This document shows positions 33,338 to 41,742 of a stretch of 64,000 nt of DNA, piece after piece. Under the pieces are notes generated by a model. That model was not told where the DNA came from. It searched no databases and worked only from the letters and a program-made list of their open reading frames with translations. Position 1 is the first letter of the stretch, and every line of letters starts with the position of its first letter. The stretch is from assembly GCA_018812925.1 (NCBI GenBank), contig JAHJCU010000004.1:37621-101620 (forward strand). The letters are read 5' to 3'. This DNA comes from Candidatus Omnitrophota bacterium (GTDB lineage: Bacteria > CAIJMQ01). A program made the translations under genes and the position numbers.

Positions 33338-34786
33338 ATGGAAATACAACAAAAACTCCAACAGAGACTGCAACAAAGGCTTATCATGACGCCTCAACTT
33401 AGGCAAGCTATGCACATTCTGCAACTTCCGATACTTGAACTAAAAGCTTTGATGGAAGAAGAGTTAATAAATAATCCTTTGCTCCAAGAACAATTAGACG
33501 AAGAAAAAGACAAAAATGAAACAGAAGAAACGTCGCAAGAAAAAAACGAAGAAATAAAAGAATTAGACAGCAAATGGGATGAATATCTACAAATAACAAA
33601 ATCACCCAAAAAATATACGCAAGAAGAAAGAGAAAGAAGAAACTATATCGAAAGTTCTATAACCAAGCCCATATCTTTACAACACCATCTGGCTCAACAA
33701 CTAAAAGAAACCGACTTAAAAAACCTAGATAAAGAAATTGCGGAAACCATTATCGCAAACATAGATGATGACGGGTATTTAAAAGCCGACATAAACGAAA
33801 TAGCGCACATTCTTGATACCAATAAAGAAAAAGTAGAAAAAATTCTTTTGATAATTCAGGGTTTTGATCCTGTCGGAGTAGCCGCAAGGAACCTACAGGA
33901 ATGTCTTCTATTGCAGTTAAGAGATGAAAAAACGCCTGCCCGCCCCGACCAGCAAAAAGCAGGGAGGAATGACGCTTTATTAGAAAAAATAATCAATGAA
34001 CATATAGACGATTTGGCAAACAAGAGATATCATAAAATTACATCTTCTTTAAAAATATCGGATGAAGAGTTAAGGAATAAAATACATATCATAGAAAAAT
34101 TAGAACCCAAACCCGGCAGACAATATGCTTCTACCGAATTTAATTTTATAGTCCCAGACGTTATCGTTAAAAAAGTAGGTAACGATTACAAAATTATTGT
34201 CAACGAAAAGGAACTGCCCATTTTAAAAATAACTCCGTCATATAAAAAACTCCTACAAGAAAGCCAAAAAATCGACAAGACAACAAAATACATAAAAGAA
34301 AAACTAACCAGCGCAGAGTGGTTACTAAAGAACATTCGACACCGGCAGGATACGATTTACAGGGTTACATCTTATATTGTCCAAAGACAAAGAGAATTTT
34401 TAGACAAAGGAGCCGGACATTTAAAGGTTTTGACATTAAAAGACGTTGCTGAAGCAACAGTTTTGCACTCTTCAACCATAAGTAGAGTAACATCCACAAA
34501 ATACATAGAAACACCGCGGGGAATATTTAAACTTAGATATTTCTTTTCAGGCGGGTTAGCCAAAACAAGCGATTTACTTGAGGATGAAACAGAAATAACA
34601 GCATCAAGAAACGTAAAAAATTTAATAAAAACACTTTTTGAAAAGGAATCCCACAATCATCCGTTATCAGACCAGAGAATGACAGACTTTCTCAATAAAC
34701 AAGGATATAAAATCGCGCGCCGCACCGTAGCTAAATACAGGGAGCAACTCGGAATCCTGCCTTCCAAGATGAGAAGGACGCTGTGA
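33338..34786 (+). CDS. rpoN: RNA polymerase sigma-54 factor (with in-frame palindrome)
   Basis: This 482-aa protein has the Gln-rich region I (LQQRLIMTPQLRQAMHILQL), an acidic region II (EEDKNETEETSQEKNEE region), the core-binding domain, the helix-turn-helix and the RpoN box ARRTVAKYREQLGI near the C-terminus. It directs transcription from -24/-12 promoters with enhancer-binding ATPases, none of which are encoded in this window. Residues about 200-213 (PARPDQQKAGRND) are encoded by a G+C-rich palindrome (33933-33975) that looks like an in-frame insertion in the core-binding domain. The rest of the frame is intact. Confidence 0.97.
   Translation: MEIQQKLQQRLQQRLIMTPQLRQAMHILQLPILELKALMEEELINNPLLQEQLDEEKDKNETEETSQEKNEEIKELDSKWDEYLQITKSPKKYTQEERERRNYIESSITKPISLQHHLAQQLKETDLKNLDKEIAETIIANIDDDGYLKADINEIAHILDTNKEKVEKILLIIQGFDPVGVAARNLQECLLLQLRDEKTPARPDQQKAGRNDALLEKIINEHIDDLANKRYHKITSSLKISDEELRNKIHIIEKLEPKPGRQYASTEFNFIVPDVIVKKVGNDYKIIVNEKELPILKITPSYKKLLQESQKIDKTTKYIKEKLTSAEWLLKNIRHRQDTIYRVTSYIVQRQREFLDKGAGHLKVLTLKDVAEATVLHSSTISRVTSTKYIETPRGIFKLRYFFSGGLAKTSDLLEDETEITASRNVKNLIKTLFEKESHNHPLSDQRMTDFLNKQGYKIARRTVAKYREQLGILPSKMRRTL
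33933..33975. repeat. Small G+C-rich palindrome inside rpoN, copy P2
   Basis: CGCCTGCCCGC and GCAGGGAGGAATGAC are imperfect inverted repeats around CAGCAAAAA. The same blocks, CGCCTGC and GGCAGGGAGGA, form the hairpin before the asmA-family gene at 62630-62657. Confidence 0.7.
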
Positions 34787-34795
34787 GAAATGATT

Positions 34796-34830
34796 GATAC
34801 TGAATACTCGATAATAGATACGAATAGAAG
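34796..34830. repeat. Heptad array H5 (GATACTN units) after rpoN
   Basis: Units GATACTG, AATACTC, GATAATA, GATACGA and ATAGAAG begin nine bases after the rpoN stop. The family is shared with arrays at 45053-45122 and 46028-46062. Confidence 0.7.
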
Positions 34831-34863
34831 CAAGAAGAAAAAATTAATCTAATCTATCAGTTT

Positions 34864-36894
34864 TTATTTAACTGCCTTTCGGGATAGCCAGATTAAAGGG
34901 TTCAATGCACCTCTTACTGCTTTCTTTAATACTGGATGTTCTCTTATAAATAGAGCTGCACGCGGAGAAACTTTATAGTAAGTGGCTACAAAACCTTCTC
35001 TTATCGGATTAGTAAGCAGATAACTGTCCCTGAACCTGCTCAAAACTCTAACCTCAGAAGCCATCGGAGTTCCAAAAGTCGCTGTAGCTATGAAACAATG
35101 ACCTCCTTCTGCACCTCCACCGCTAACGGTCTCCATATCCATAACGGAAAACACACTGCCTGCCAGGCAAGTAAAGGTTATTCTGCCTAACCCGTCTGAC
35201 AGGTATAAACCTACTAAGGCGCCGTCTTTATTTACCACATAATAGTTGTTTGGAGCAAATCCGCTTATAATATGCGTTGCTGTAATACCAGGTTCGCTTG
35301 CTTCTTCTGTCCATTGTCTATAATAGGGATCCCATGTGTCAAAGGAAAAATCAATCCGAACCGGAGAAGATAATACAATGTCCATTGTGGAAGTATATGA
35401 TGTTAAAGAATCTTCTAAAACAATGCTGATAATACCGGTATCACTGGGGTCTGCTGTTGCCGAAAGAACCATAATGTTCTCGTCGAAGATGGATTTGATT
35501 GCCGGGGTAGTAGTGTATTGGTAGGTGAAGTCGGCGTAGGAAGGGTCGGTACTTCCATCAGGATGATGATGAGCAGCCCAACTGGCTGGGTCAGCATCAG
35601 CTTCATTGGCCGGAAAGGTGGTCCAGTAAGTATTGCTTCCATATAATTTCAAGGCAAGCCAGTACCAATTATGCGAATAATCCATTGTCCAGTTGAAACC
35701 CGTGAAATTTTTGTTAATCCAGGTGTAAGTACTGGTTGCTGATACTAATTGGCTTTTACCCGGGTCAATATTTGGGTCATAGGTTCCATACCTCTGAATT
35801 CCAATATATGAATATCCCGACGCCTGTTTGTACCAACTATAAGTGTCAATGCCTGATAAATTAGCCAAAGGATAATTAGGTATATCATCTGGAAAGTTTT
35901 GAACCCAACTACCGCAAAACTCTGTTTCAGTGCTGGTCGGTGCGGTTAAAAGAAGAGTTTTTGAGTCTTTACCAGTTCCATATGGCTGTCCATGGGTCGG
36001 ACTTATCCCCCTAAAATAGTATGTGGTTGCTAAAGAGACGGTGTTACCGACAAAAAACAACAATCTCCTTTTCGTGGTATTAGAGCCATCAGTGACGGTG
36101 AAGTTTAAAGAGTAGGTACCGGATTTGGTGGGGATAAAACTGCCGGTAACCTGGTTGCTGTTCTTTGTGGCAGTTACTGTTTCTGATGGGCTGGTAACTG
36201 CTGTGTAAGAACAATCCGGACAGGCGACACCATTGGGGTCAAATATAGAGATATCAAAACTAGCTATGCCATTAACATCTATTGTTTTCGTTGTTTCTGC
36301 TGAAGTCAGCGTCTTGCTGGTTAGATTATGATTGAACTGGTTTGAAGAATAAGTGTTGGTTGTACCAGTATTATAAAGGTCATGTCTATTATTTAAGAGA
36401 GTATTGCTGGTGAGGTTGTTGGAGGAGGAAGAATCAAGATAGATGCCTCTGTTGTTTGAGTTGGCGGTGACATTCTGGATTGTTGAGGAGGTGGTGTTAT
36501 TGAAATAAATTCCGTAGTAAAAATTAGAAATTCCAGAATTAGTGATAGTGCCAAAATTCTGAATTATAACTGTGTCATAACCAGCAAGATCGTTAATTCC
36601 ATAGTCTCCAGCGCCACCATCTCCTGTTATTGTGTAATTTCCGCCGTCAATTGTGATGTTGTTTGCTCCGACAATTAGACCGTGACCGGAACAAACACCT
36701 AAATCCCCAGTGAGTTCGTAAGTATAACCAGCCGCGCCTATAACCGTGTCGCCGCAGGCACAAGGAGTATCGGTTATTCCATCGCCATTGGTGTCGCCGC
36801 AGTTAGCTGCTTGGACTTGACTCCCAAATCCTATTACTGCAACAAGAAAAAATAAAATAATGATAATTCTGTTTTTCTTATTTTTTTTATTCAT
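34864..36894 (-). CDS. Secreted beta-helix protein with CFI-box-type C-terminal domain
   Basis: This 676-aa protein begins with a signal peptide (about residues 1-29, ending VQAANC) and the Cys-rich start CGDTNGDGITDTPCACGDTV. A right-handed parallel beta-helix region follows (NosD-like; GIYLDSSSSNNLTSNTLLNN near residues 150-170). A middle part contains Ig-like and Trp-rich segments. The last 80 residues start with HCFIATATFGTPMASEVRVL and contain FRDSYLLTNP and two hydrophobic segments. This matches the CFI-box C-terminal domain seen on many exported proteins of deltaproteobacteria and related phyla, presumably a surface-anchoring signal. A broken copy of its N-terminus lies at 6.2-6.5 kb. 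The ligand or substrate is unknown. Confidence 0.82.
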   Translation of the reverse strand: MNKKNKKNRIIIILFFLVAVIGFGSQVQAANCGDTNGDGITDTPCACGDTVIGAAGYTYELTGDLGVCSGHGLIVGANNITIDGGNYTITGDGGAGDYGINDLAGYDTVIIQNFGTITNSGISNFYYGIYFNNTTSSTIQNVTANSNNRGIYLDSSSSNNLTSNTLLNNRHDLYNTGTTNTYSSNQFNHNLTSKTLTSAETTKTIDVNGIASFDISIFDPNGVACPDCSYTAVTSPSETVTATKNSNQVTGSFIPTKSGTYSLNFTVTDGSNTTKRRLLFFVGNTVSLATTYYFRGISPTHGQPYGTGKDSKTLLLTAPTSTETEFCGSWVQNFPDDIPNYPLANLSGIDTYSWYKQASGYSYIGIQRYGTYDPNIDPGKSQLVSATSTYTWINKNFTGFNWTMDYSHNWYWLALKLYGSNTYWTTFPANEADADPASWAAHHHPDGSTDPSYADFTYQYTTTPAIKSIFDENIMVLSATADPSDTGIISIVLEDSLTSYTSTMDIVLSSPVRIDFSFDTWDPYYRQWTEEASEPGITATHIISGFAPNNYYVVNKDGALVGLYLSDGLGRITFTCLAGSVFSVMDMETVSGGGAEGGHCFIATATFGTPMASEVRVLSRFRDSYLLTNPIREGFVATYYKVSPRAALFIREHPVLKKAVRGALNPLIWLSRKAVK

Positions 36895-36906
36895 AATTTC
36901 TTCTCT

Positions 36907-36933
36907 CTTTTACATCTTTTACATTTTTGACAT
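36907..36933. repeat. Nonamer tandem repeat before the beta-helix gene
   Basis: Two CTTTTACAT units and one TTTTGACAT unit lie head to tail in the leader of the beta-helix gene (minus strand: ATGTAAAAG type). Confidence 0.65.
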
Positions 36934-36968
36934 TATATTTTACAACAAAACATAAAAAAATGTAGGTT

Positions 36969-38090
36969 CTAATCTTTCCCCAAATACGGCTCAAACAGTT
37001 CTTGGTATAACTTTTCGGCATTAGATTTGGAACCTTGCATTGCTGGGAAACCTGAATATTTTTTTGCTTCTTCCACATCTCTTATAATATCAAGAGAGTA
37101 CTGGCTTTTTGAATAAAACCATCCTTTTCCCATATAATATTGCGACAGATAAACCTGTTCCGTCTGTCCCGGAGTCGGTATAAAAAGACATTTTGTCTTT
37201 CCTAATTCAGCTATTTCCATCATTGTCGTATAACCTGAACGGCTTATTATGAATTTTGCGCGATTCATAAGAACACTCATTTCCTCGCGTCCAGCATGTG
37301 ATTTTACGGTAGTTGAATCATTCCTACCCGCCTTTGAAGTAGTAGAGGGTAATTGATATTCGGAATTTTCAGAAGGCTTGCCTAAAAGCACCATTTTTTT
37401 GCCGGGAAGTTTTTGTACCTGTTTCAGCATCACTTCCTCAAGTATCGTCCTCTGCGGTTCCGGACCTGAAACGCTTATTAAAAAATCTATATCTTCGACT
37501 ACATCTATCTTCCTTATACTTGAAAGTATCCCTGCATAATATATTCGCTCTTGAGTTGCTTTTCTTGTATTTAGTGAAAGAGTCCCGCTCAATGATACCG
37601 TATCAGGGCTGTTGTCTGGGACAATAACTCTTGTAAATTTTGAATGGTAATAGCTGTTGAAGCTTTGCGCCCACTGTTCCGCAAATGATAAAACCTTAGG
37701 AGCGCTGAAGCGCAACTGATGAGAGATAAGGAAAGAAGGAACGTCGGGAGAATACACGCCGAATCTATTATCACTTATTATTAAATCGTATTTATTTTCC
37801 TTAAAAAACTGCCATGCTTTCTTTTCTTCAACACGGATGGCATGAATCATAATCGGAATATATGCGGTAAATTTTGCAATAAAGAAACGACTTTTTGTAT
37901 ACGGTGGAGGATAATCAGGGAAACAGATAAATTCACACTGCGGAAATTCTTTTTGTAAGAATACAAGAGAAGGACCGCTTGAGGCAATAGTTATTTTGTG
38001 TCCGCGTTTGAGAAGTTCTCTGATTATCGGGACATCTCTGGTGGCATGCCCCAAACCCCAAGACAGGGGAGACACAAAAATACGGGCCAT
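36969..38090 (-). CDS. Glycosyltransferase-like protein (MJ1255 / MurG-like family) with in-frame repeat
   Basis: This 373-aa protein begins ARIFVSPLSWGLGHATRDVP, the glycine-rich loop of GT-B enzymes, and has FIISRSGYTTMMEIAELGK and FIPTPGQTEQVYLS, as in the MJ1255 group of putative UDP-sugar transferases. Residues about 247-268 (TTSKAGRNDSTTVKSHAGRE) appear to be an insertion between the two halves of the C-terminal domain, encoded by G+C-rich repeat blocks at 37281-37336. It overlaps nothing but lies one base from the PHP gene upstream on the same strand, so the two are coupled. A role in surface glycan synthesis is likely. Confidence 0.8.
   Translation of the reverse strand: MARIFVSPLSWGLGHATRDVPIIRELLKRGHKITIASSGPSLVFLQKEFPQCEFICFPDYPPPYTKSRFFIAKFTAYIPIMIHAIRVEEKKAWQFFKENKYDLIISDNRFGVYSPDVPSFLISHQLRFSAPKVLSFAEQWAQSFNSYYHSKFTRVIVPDNSPDTVSLSGTLSLNTRKATQERIYYAGILSSIRKIDVVEDIDFLISVSGPEPQRTILEEVMLKQVQKLPGKKMVLLGKPSENSEYQLPSTTSKAGRNDSTTVKSHAGREEMSVLMNRAKFIISRSGYTTMMEIAELGKTKCLFIPTPGQTEQVYLSQYYMGKGWFYSKSQYSLDIIRDVEEAKKYSGFPAMQGSKSNAEKLYQELFEPYLGKD
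37281..37336. repeat. Small G+C-rich repeat inside the glycosyltransferase, copy P3
   Basis: On the minus strand GGCGGGTAGGAATGATTC is related to the block GGCGGGCAGGAATAA of copy P1 and AGGGAGGAATGACGC of copy P2. It encodes KAGRNDS, close to KAGRNDA in rpoN. A second, weaker block (GGACGCGAGGAAATGA) follows. Confidence 0.6.
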
Positions 38091-38091
38091 T

Positions 38092-39090
38092 TTAAATTAT
38101 TTCTACAGTTCTAAGTTGCCTATTCATCTTGTAAACAAGGACATTTTGAAGTTCCAAATAACAGAATGCCGGAGCGCCCGATTTTGCAAGCGATGAAAAA
38201 AACCGTTCCGCAGCTTTTCTGACAAGCGGATAATCCTCAAATGCTCCCCGCAGAAACCAATTTATAAAATAATTCAGTGCGCGAATTTGCGTATGAACCA
38301 CTTTTTCCAATCTAACTACATCCAAACTAAAAATAAGCTCAACCCAAGTAGAGATTTCATCCCTTAGCATTTTAGTTGTCAAATCTTTCGGGTTTAAATA
38401 AACCCTACCTTCGGCAATATTCTGGAAATATTCCCTGAAAGTCTCGCCTTTAGCAAAAGTGGAAGCCCTACCGATATCACCAACATGTGTATCGGTCGTG
38501 GCAATAATTCCTTTAGAATATTTTTCCGCAAGTTTCATTGCAAGTGCATTTTTCTGCCAAACTCTGTGCATATTATATTCGGTAACCGGGAACAACTGGA
38601 GCAGTTTATGGACAACCCTAAAATTAGGTTTTTCTCCGTGGTCATACCAATAAGGATGGTTGTAAACAAAAGGCAAATCTTTTTCCTTTAAATACGATAC
38701 GAAAGCAAAAATATCCTTTTTGACTTTTGCTATTTCCATCAGTTCTTTAAATTGGACTTTATTTAATTCATATATGTTTACATGTATGGAATGCCCGACA
38801 TTCTTCATATCCTTTATTTTTATTTCCACGCCCGGCACCAATCCCTCTTTATCCCAACCGATATGGTCATAAGCATCCATGCTATCATGGTCGGTAAAAG
38901 TAATGAATTTCATGCCTTTTTGGCGGGCCTTTTCGTAAAGAACAAACGGGTCCAAGAATTTCGAAGGTAAAACGTCGTGAGAATAATACGTATGGACATG
39001 CAAATCCGCCTCATGCCATCCCTCATTTAGAAGCTGGGAGAACTTGTCCTTTGTTCCAATTTTTGAATTGTTAATCCTTAGCTTATTCAT
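38092..39090 (-). CDS. PHP-domain phosphoesterase
   Basis: This 332-aa protein has the metal-binding motifs of the PHP superfamily: ADLHVHTYYSHDVLP (about residues 30-44), TFTDHDSMDAYDH, an internal NHPYWYDHG and ATTDTHVGDIG near residue 200. Relatives are histidinol phosphatases or nucleoside-bisphosphate phosphatases, and a group of such PHP proteins is found next to glycosyltransferases in surface-glycan loci, as here. The substrate is unknown. The stop lies one base before the glycosyltransferase start. Confidence 0.85.
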   Translation of the reverse strand: MNKLRINNSKIGTKDKFSQLLNEGWHEADLHVHTYYSHDVLPSKFLDPFVLYEKARQKGMKFITFTDHDSMDAYDHIGWDKEGLVPGVEIKIKDMKNVGHSIHVNIYELNKVQFKELMEIAKVKKDIFAFVSYLKEKDLPFVYNHPYWYDHGEKPNFRVVHKLLQLFPVTEYNMHRVWQKNALAMKLAEKYSKGIIATTDTHVGDIGRASTFAKGETFREYFQNIAEGRVYLNPKDLTTKMLRDEISTWVELIFSLDVVRLEKVVHTQIRALNYFINWFLRGAFEDYPLVRKAAERFFSSLAKSGAPAFCYLELQNVLVYKMNRQLRTVEII

Positions 39091-39147
39091 GAGAGTATAT
39101 TATACCTCAATTAACCCTAAAATCAACTTTATGTCAGTCCCAATGTC

Positions 39148-40326
39148 TCATCCTGATATACCACTCTGACGCTTAACTATCTTATCTTCCTCTGCCATTT
39201 TTCCGCAGAGCCATATCACCGGTCTAAAAATCTCTCTTGCAACATTCTTTAAAACGGGATAGTTGTTTATAATTTTAACTAGAACAGGAGAGATTCTATA
39301 ATAAGCTGACACAAGGATTTGACCGACAGGGTTGGTCAGCAAATTATCATCTCTAAAACGCCTGCATAACATAATATCGTCTGGCGCTAAAGTAAAGTTT
39401 TCTATATAACAATGTGCTCCACCCCCATCCTTGTCGTCATTGTTGCCATCACTGCCTGCAATCACTTCCGGAACATACCCATAACGATTTAGACATACGC
39501 GAGAGTAGGAAAAGCCGGCATCAGCCAATTTCTGCATCTCCTGCCCTCCCTCGTAATACATATACGTAACATACACAACACCGTTTAAATCAACAGCTAT
39601 TTGGGGATATGAAGAATCGCCTGCCCCCACATCAATGGAATCGCCATCGGCAAAAGTAGTTATCCAGCTTGAAGTATCATTGTCCCATATACGCACATCT
39701 GTACCGTTATAACGGTTTAGATAAAGGCTTTCAGCCAGAAAATGAACATATGTCACATAAACATTGCCGTTTAAATCAACAGCAAGTTGAGGAGTCTCGC
39801 AACCCTGTGTTCCGGGGTCAATCGGGTCACCATCAGTGAATGTATCCGTCCATTCAGGAACACCATTGTCCCATATGCGCATATCCGTGCCGTCATACCG
39901 GTTTAGATATATATTAGAAACATCCGAATCTTCCTGCTGATAAGTAATATAAACTATCCCGTTTTGGTCAATAGCTATCTGCGGATACTGGGCAGCACCA
40001 CTCGTGGGCTCATCAATAGGGTCGCCATCGGTGAAGGTGGTTGACCAGCCGGGTATATCATTGTCCCAGATTTCTACATCTATGCCGTCATACCGGCTTA
40101 AAAAGATACGGCGGCCAGCAAAATTCTGTTCAAAAACAGTATAAACAATACCGTTGGAATCAACAGCTATTTGAGGAAAATATGCATTAGAATCCGTAGC
40201 CGCATCAATCGGGTCGCCGTTAGCAAACGTCGTTGTCCATCCGGGAATATCCTCGTCCCAAATTTCTGCTACTTGAGCAAAGCAGGCATTATTAATACTC
40301 AAAATAAACAATACAAAAAACAACAA
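39148..40326 (-). CDS. Secreted tandem-repeat protein with variant CFI-box-like C-terminus
   Basis: A TTG start at 40326 is forced by an in-frame stop directly before it. It lies seven bases after the stop of the upstream gene, so translation is probably coupled. A signal peptide (MLFFVLFILSINNACFAQ) is followed by four repeats of about 63 residues, each with IWDNDIPGWSTTF, GDPID, YPQIAVDLNGVVYVTY and YLNRYDGTDV. These look like blades of a beta-propeller. The last 80 residues (HCYIENFTLAPDDIMLCRRF and onward, then NLLTNPVGQ) align with the C-terminus of the next gene and more weakly with the CFI-box of the 34.9-kb protein. Function is unknown; a surface location is likely. Confidence 0.75.
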   Translation of the reverse strand: MLFFVLFILSINNACFAQVAEIWDEDIPGWTTTFANGDPIDAATDSNAYFPQIAVDSNGIVYTVFEQNFAGRRIFLSRYDGIDVEIWDNDIPGWSTTFTDGDPIDEPTSGAAQYPQIAIDQNGIVYITYQQEDSDVSNIYLNRYDGTDMRIWDNGVPEWTDTFTDGDPIDPGTQGCETPQLAVDLNGNVYVTYVHFLAESLYLNRYNGTDVRIWDNDTSSWITTFADGDSIDVGAGDSSYPQIAVDLNGVVYVTYMYYEGGQEMQKLADAGFSYSRVCLNRYGYVPEVIAGSDGNNDDKDGGGAHCYIENFTLAPDDIMLCRRFRDDNLLTNPVGQILVSAYYRISPVLVKIINNYPVLKNVAREIFRPVIWLCGKMAEEDKIVKRQSGISG

Positions 40327-40333
40327 TCAAACA

Positions 40334-41698
40334 TCAGTTTTTATTCCCTTGTAACAGCCAAACCACAGGTCTTAAAATCTCTCTTGCAACACCTTTCAAC
40401 GCAGGATAGTTGTTTGTAAGCCCAACCAAAAAAGGAGACGCTCTATAATAGGTTGATACAAATAATATTCCTGCAGGATTAGCTAGCAAATTCTCGTCTC
40501 TGAAACGCCTGCATAACATAATATCATCTGGTGCTAAAGAAAAACCTTCTAAAAAACAAAGAGGTGCTCCACTACTACCCCCATCATCGGTATCGTCACC
40601 TTCATAATACTCAGGCACAGTTGATGTAACAAAATCGCTATTTGTTATTTCAGCATCACTTTCATCAGTAGCGGTTAACGTCAACTCATCGGTCGTACCT
40701 CCAGCGGTTCCTGCAGGAACGGTTAATTCTACTATCATACTGTCTGCTTCGTCAGGATCAAGTGTAATAGAACTTCCACCCGGAAGGTTAGTTGCCCACC
40801 CATTTGAAGAAGACGCAGATAAATCGTAAGTAGCCGGTTCTGCCTGGAAACTTTGCACTATAAAAGTATAACTTTTTACTTCACCGGCAGAAACGTCTTC
40901 ATCGGCAGGCGCATATACCTGAACACTACCTGCACCCGTCCACTTCTCAAATGCAACAATCTGCCAAGTATTGCCGGGAGCAAGAGTGCTGCGATTCCAT
41001 TGAACAGAATATCCGGCGTCAAGATCATCTCCATTCACCGTATTAGGAAGTTCTCCATCATCCATTTCATTCCAATTGGTGGTAAAGTCGTTCTCATGAT
41101 ACCTGTCAGCCAACGAACTCGGATGTCCGTATAAACCCATAATACCGGCATCTTCATTGTTAGGATTTTTAAGATATACCATATTTATTACTGCGTTGTA
41201 ATAACCCCTTGAATTATCATTTCCGTCAAAGTAAGTATCTCCTCCGTGCAGAAAACGGCAATCTGTATAAGTAGTACTACCTGTATTTTCCATATCCCAT
41301 TCCAATCTATAATAATAATTTCCGTTTGTATAATAAATCCTCTGCGTAACCCTAACACCCGTTGCTCCGGCATCATAAACAGTTTCTATACTCCAGTCAT
41401 CAGGTTTATTGTGAGACACGGGTGTAAAAAGAGTGCCTCCACAACCACCGGCAGGGACTGCTCCCATTGAAAACTGCTGTGATGTCCCGTCCAAAAAAAG
41501 AACAGAACCCTTGGCATTAATACCAAAATACTGTCGAGTTACACCATATAGAATTCCCATTTGAGCGCAGTCATCTGCCTGAATAGTTAATGGTGTCCCA
41601 TCAATTTGAAGCCATACATCATCTGCTTTTACAGAATTAGGCAAAAACATGCAAATAAATCCAACAATGAATAAATAGCAGAAAAATCGCTTTCCCAT
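40334..41698 (-). CDS. Secreted protein with variant CFI-box-like C-terminus
   Basis: The start at 41698 follows GGAGA by seven bases and gives a signal peptide MGKRFFCYLFIVGFICMFLP (cleavage near VKA-DDV). The body (about 355 aa) is Gly/Asn/Asp-rich beta structure with an Ig-like segment (DPDEADSMIVELTVPAGTAG) as in surface proteins. The C-terminal 80 residues (LCFLEGFSLAPDDIMLCRRF, NLLANPAG, VVWLLQG) match the neighbour at 39148-40326. It probably forms an operon with that gene. I recognise no catalytic motif. Confidence 0.75.
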   Translation of the reverse strand: MGKRFFCYLFIVGFICMFLPNSVKADDVWLQIDGTPLTIQADDCAQMGILYGVTRQYFGINAKGSVLFLDGTSQQFSMGAVPAGGCGGTLFTPVSHNKPDDWSIETVYDAGATGVRVTQRIYYTNGNYYYRLEWDMENTGSTTYTDCRFLHGGDTYFDGNDNSRGYYNAVINMVYLKNPNNEDAGIMGLYGHPSSLADRYHENDFTTNWNEMDDGELPNTVNGDDLDAGYSVQWNRSTLAPGNTWQIVAFEKWTGAGSVQVYAPADEDVSAGEVKSYTFIVQSFQAEPATYDLSASSSNGWATNLPGGSSITLDPDEADSMIVELTVPAGTAGGTTDELTLTATDESDAEITNSDFVTSTVPEYYEGDDTDDGGSSGAPLCFLEGFSLAPDDIMLCRRFRDENLLANPAGILFVSTYYRASPFLVGLTNNYPALKGVAREILRPVVWLLQGNKN

Positions 41699-41742
41699 TT
41701 TTAACTCTCCTTTTAAATTTTTATAACTTATCATAGTATATA

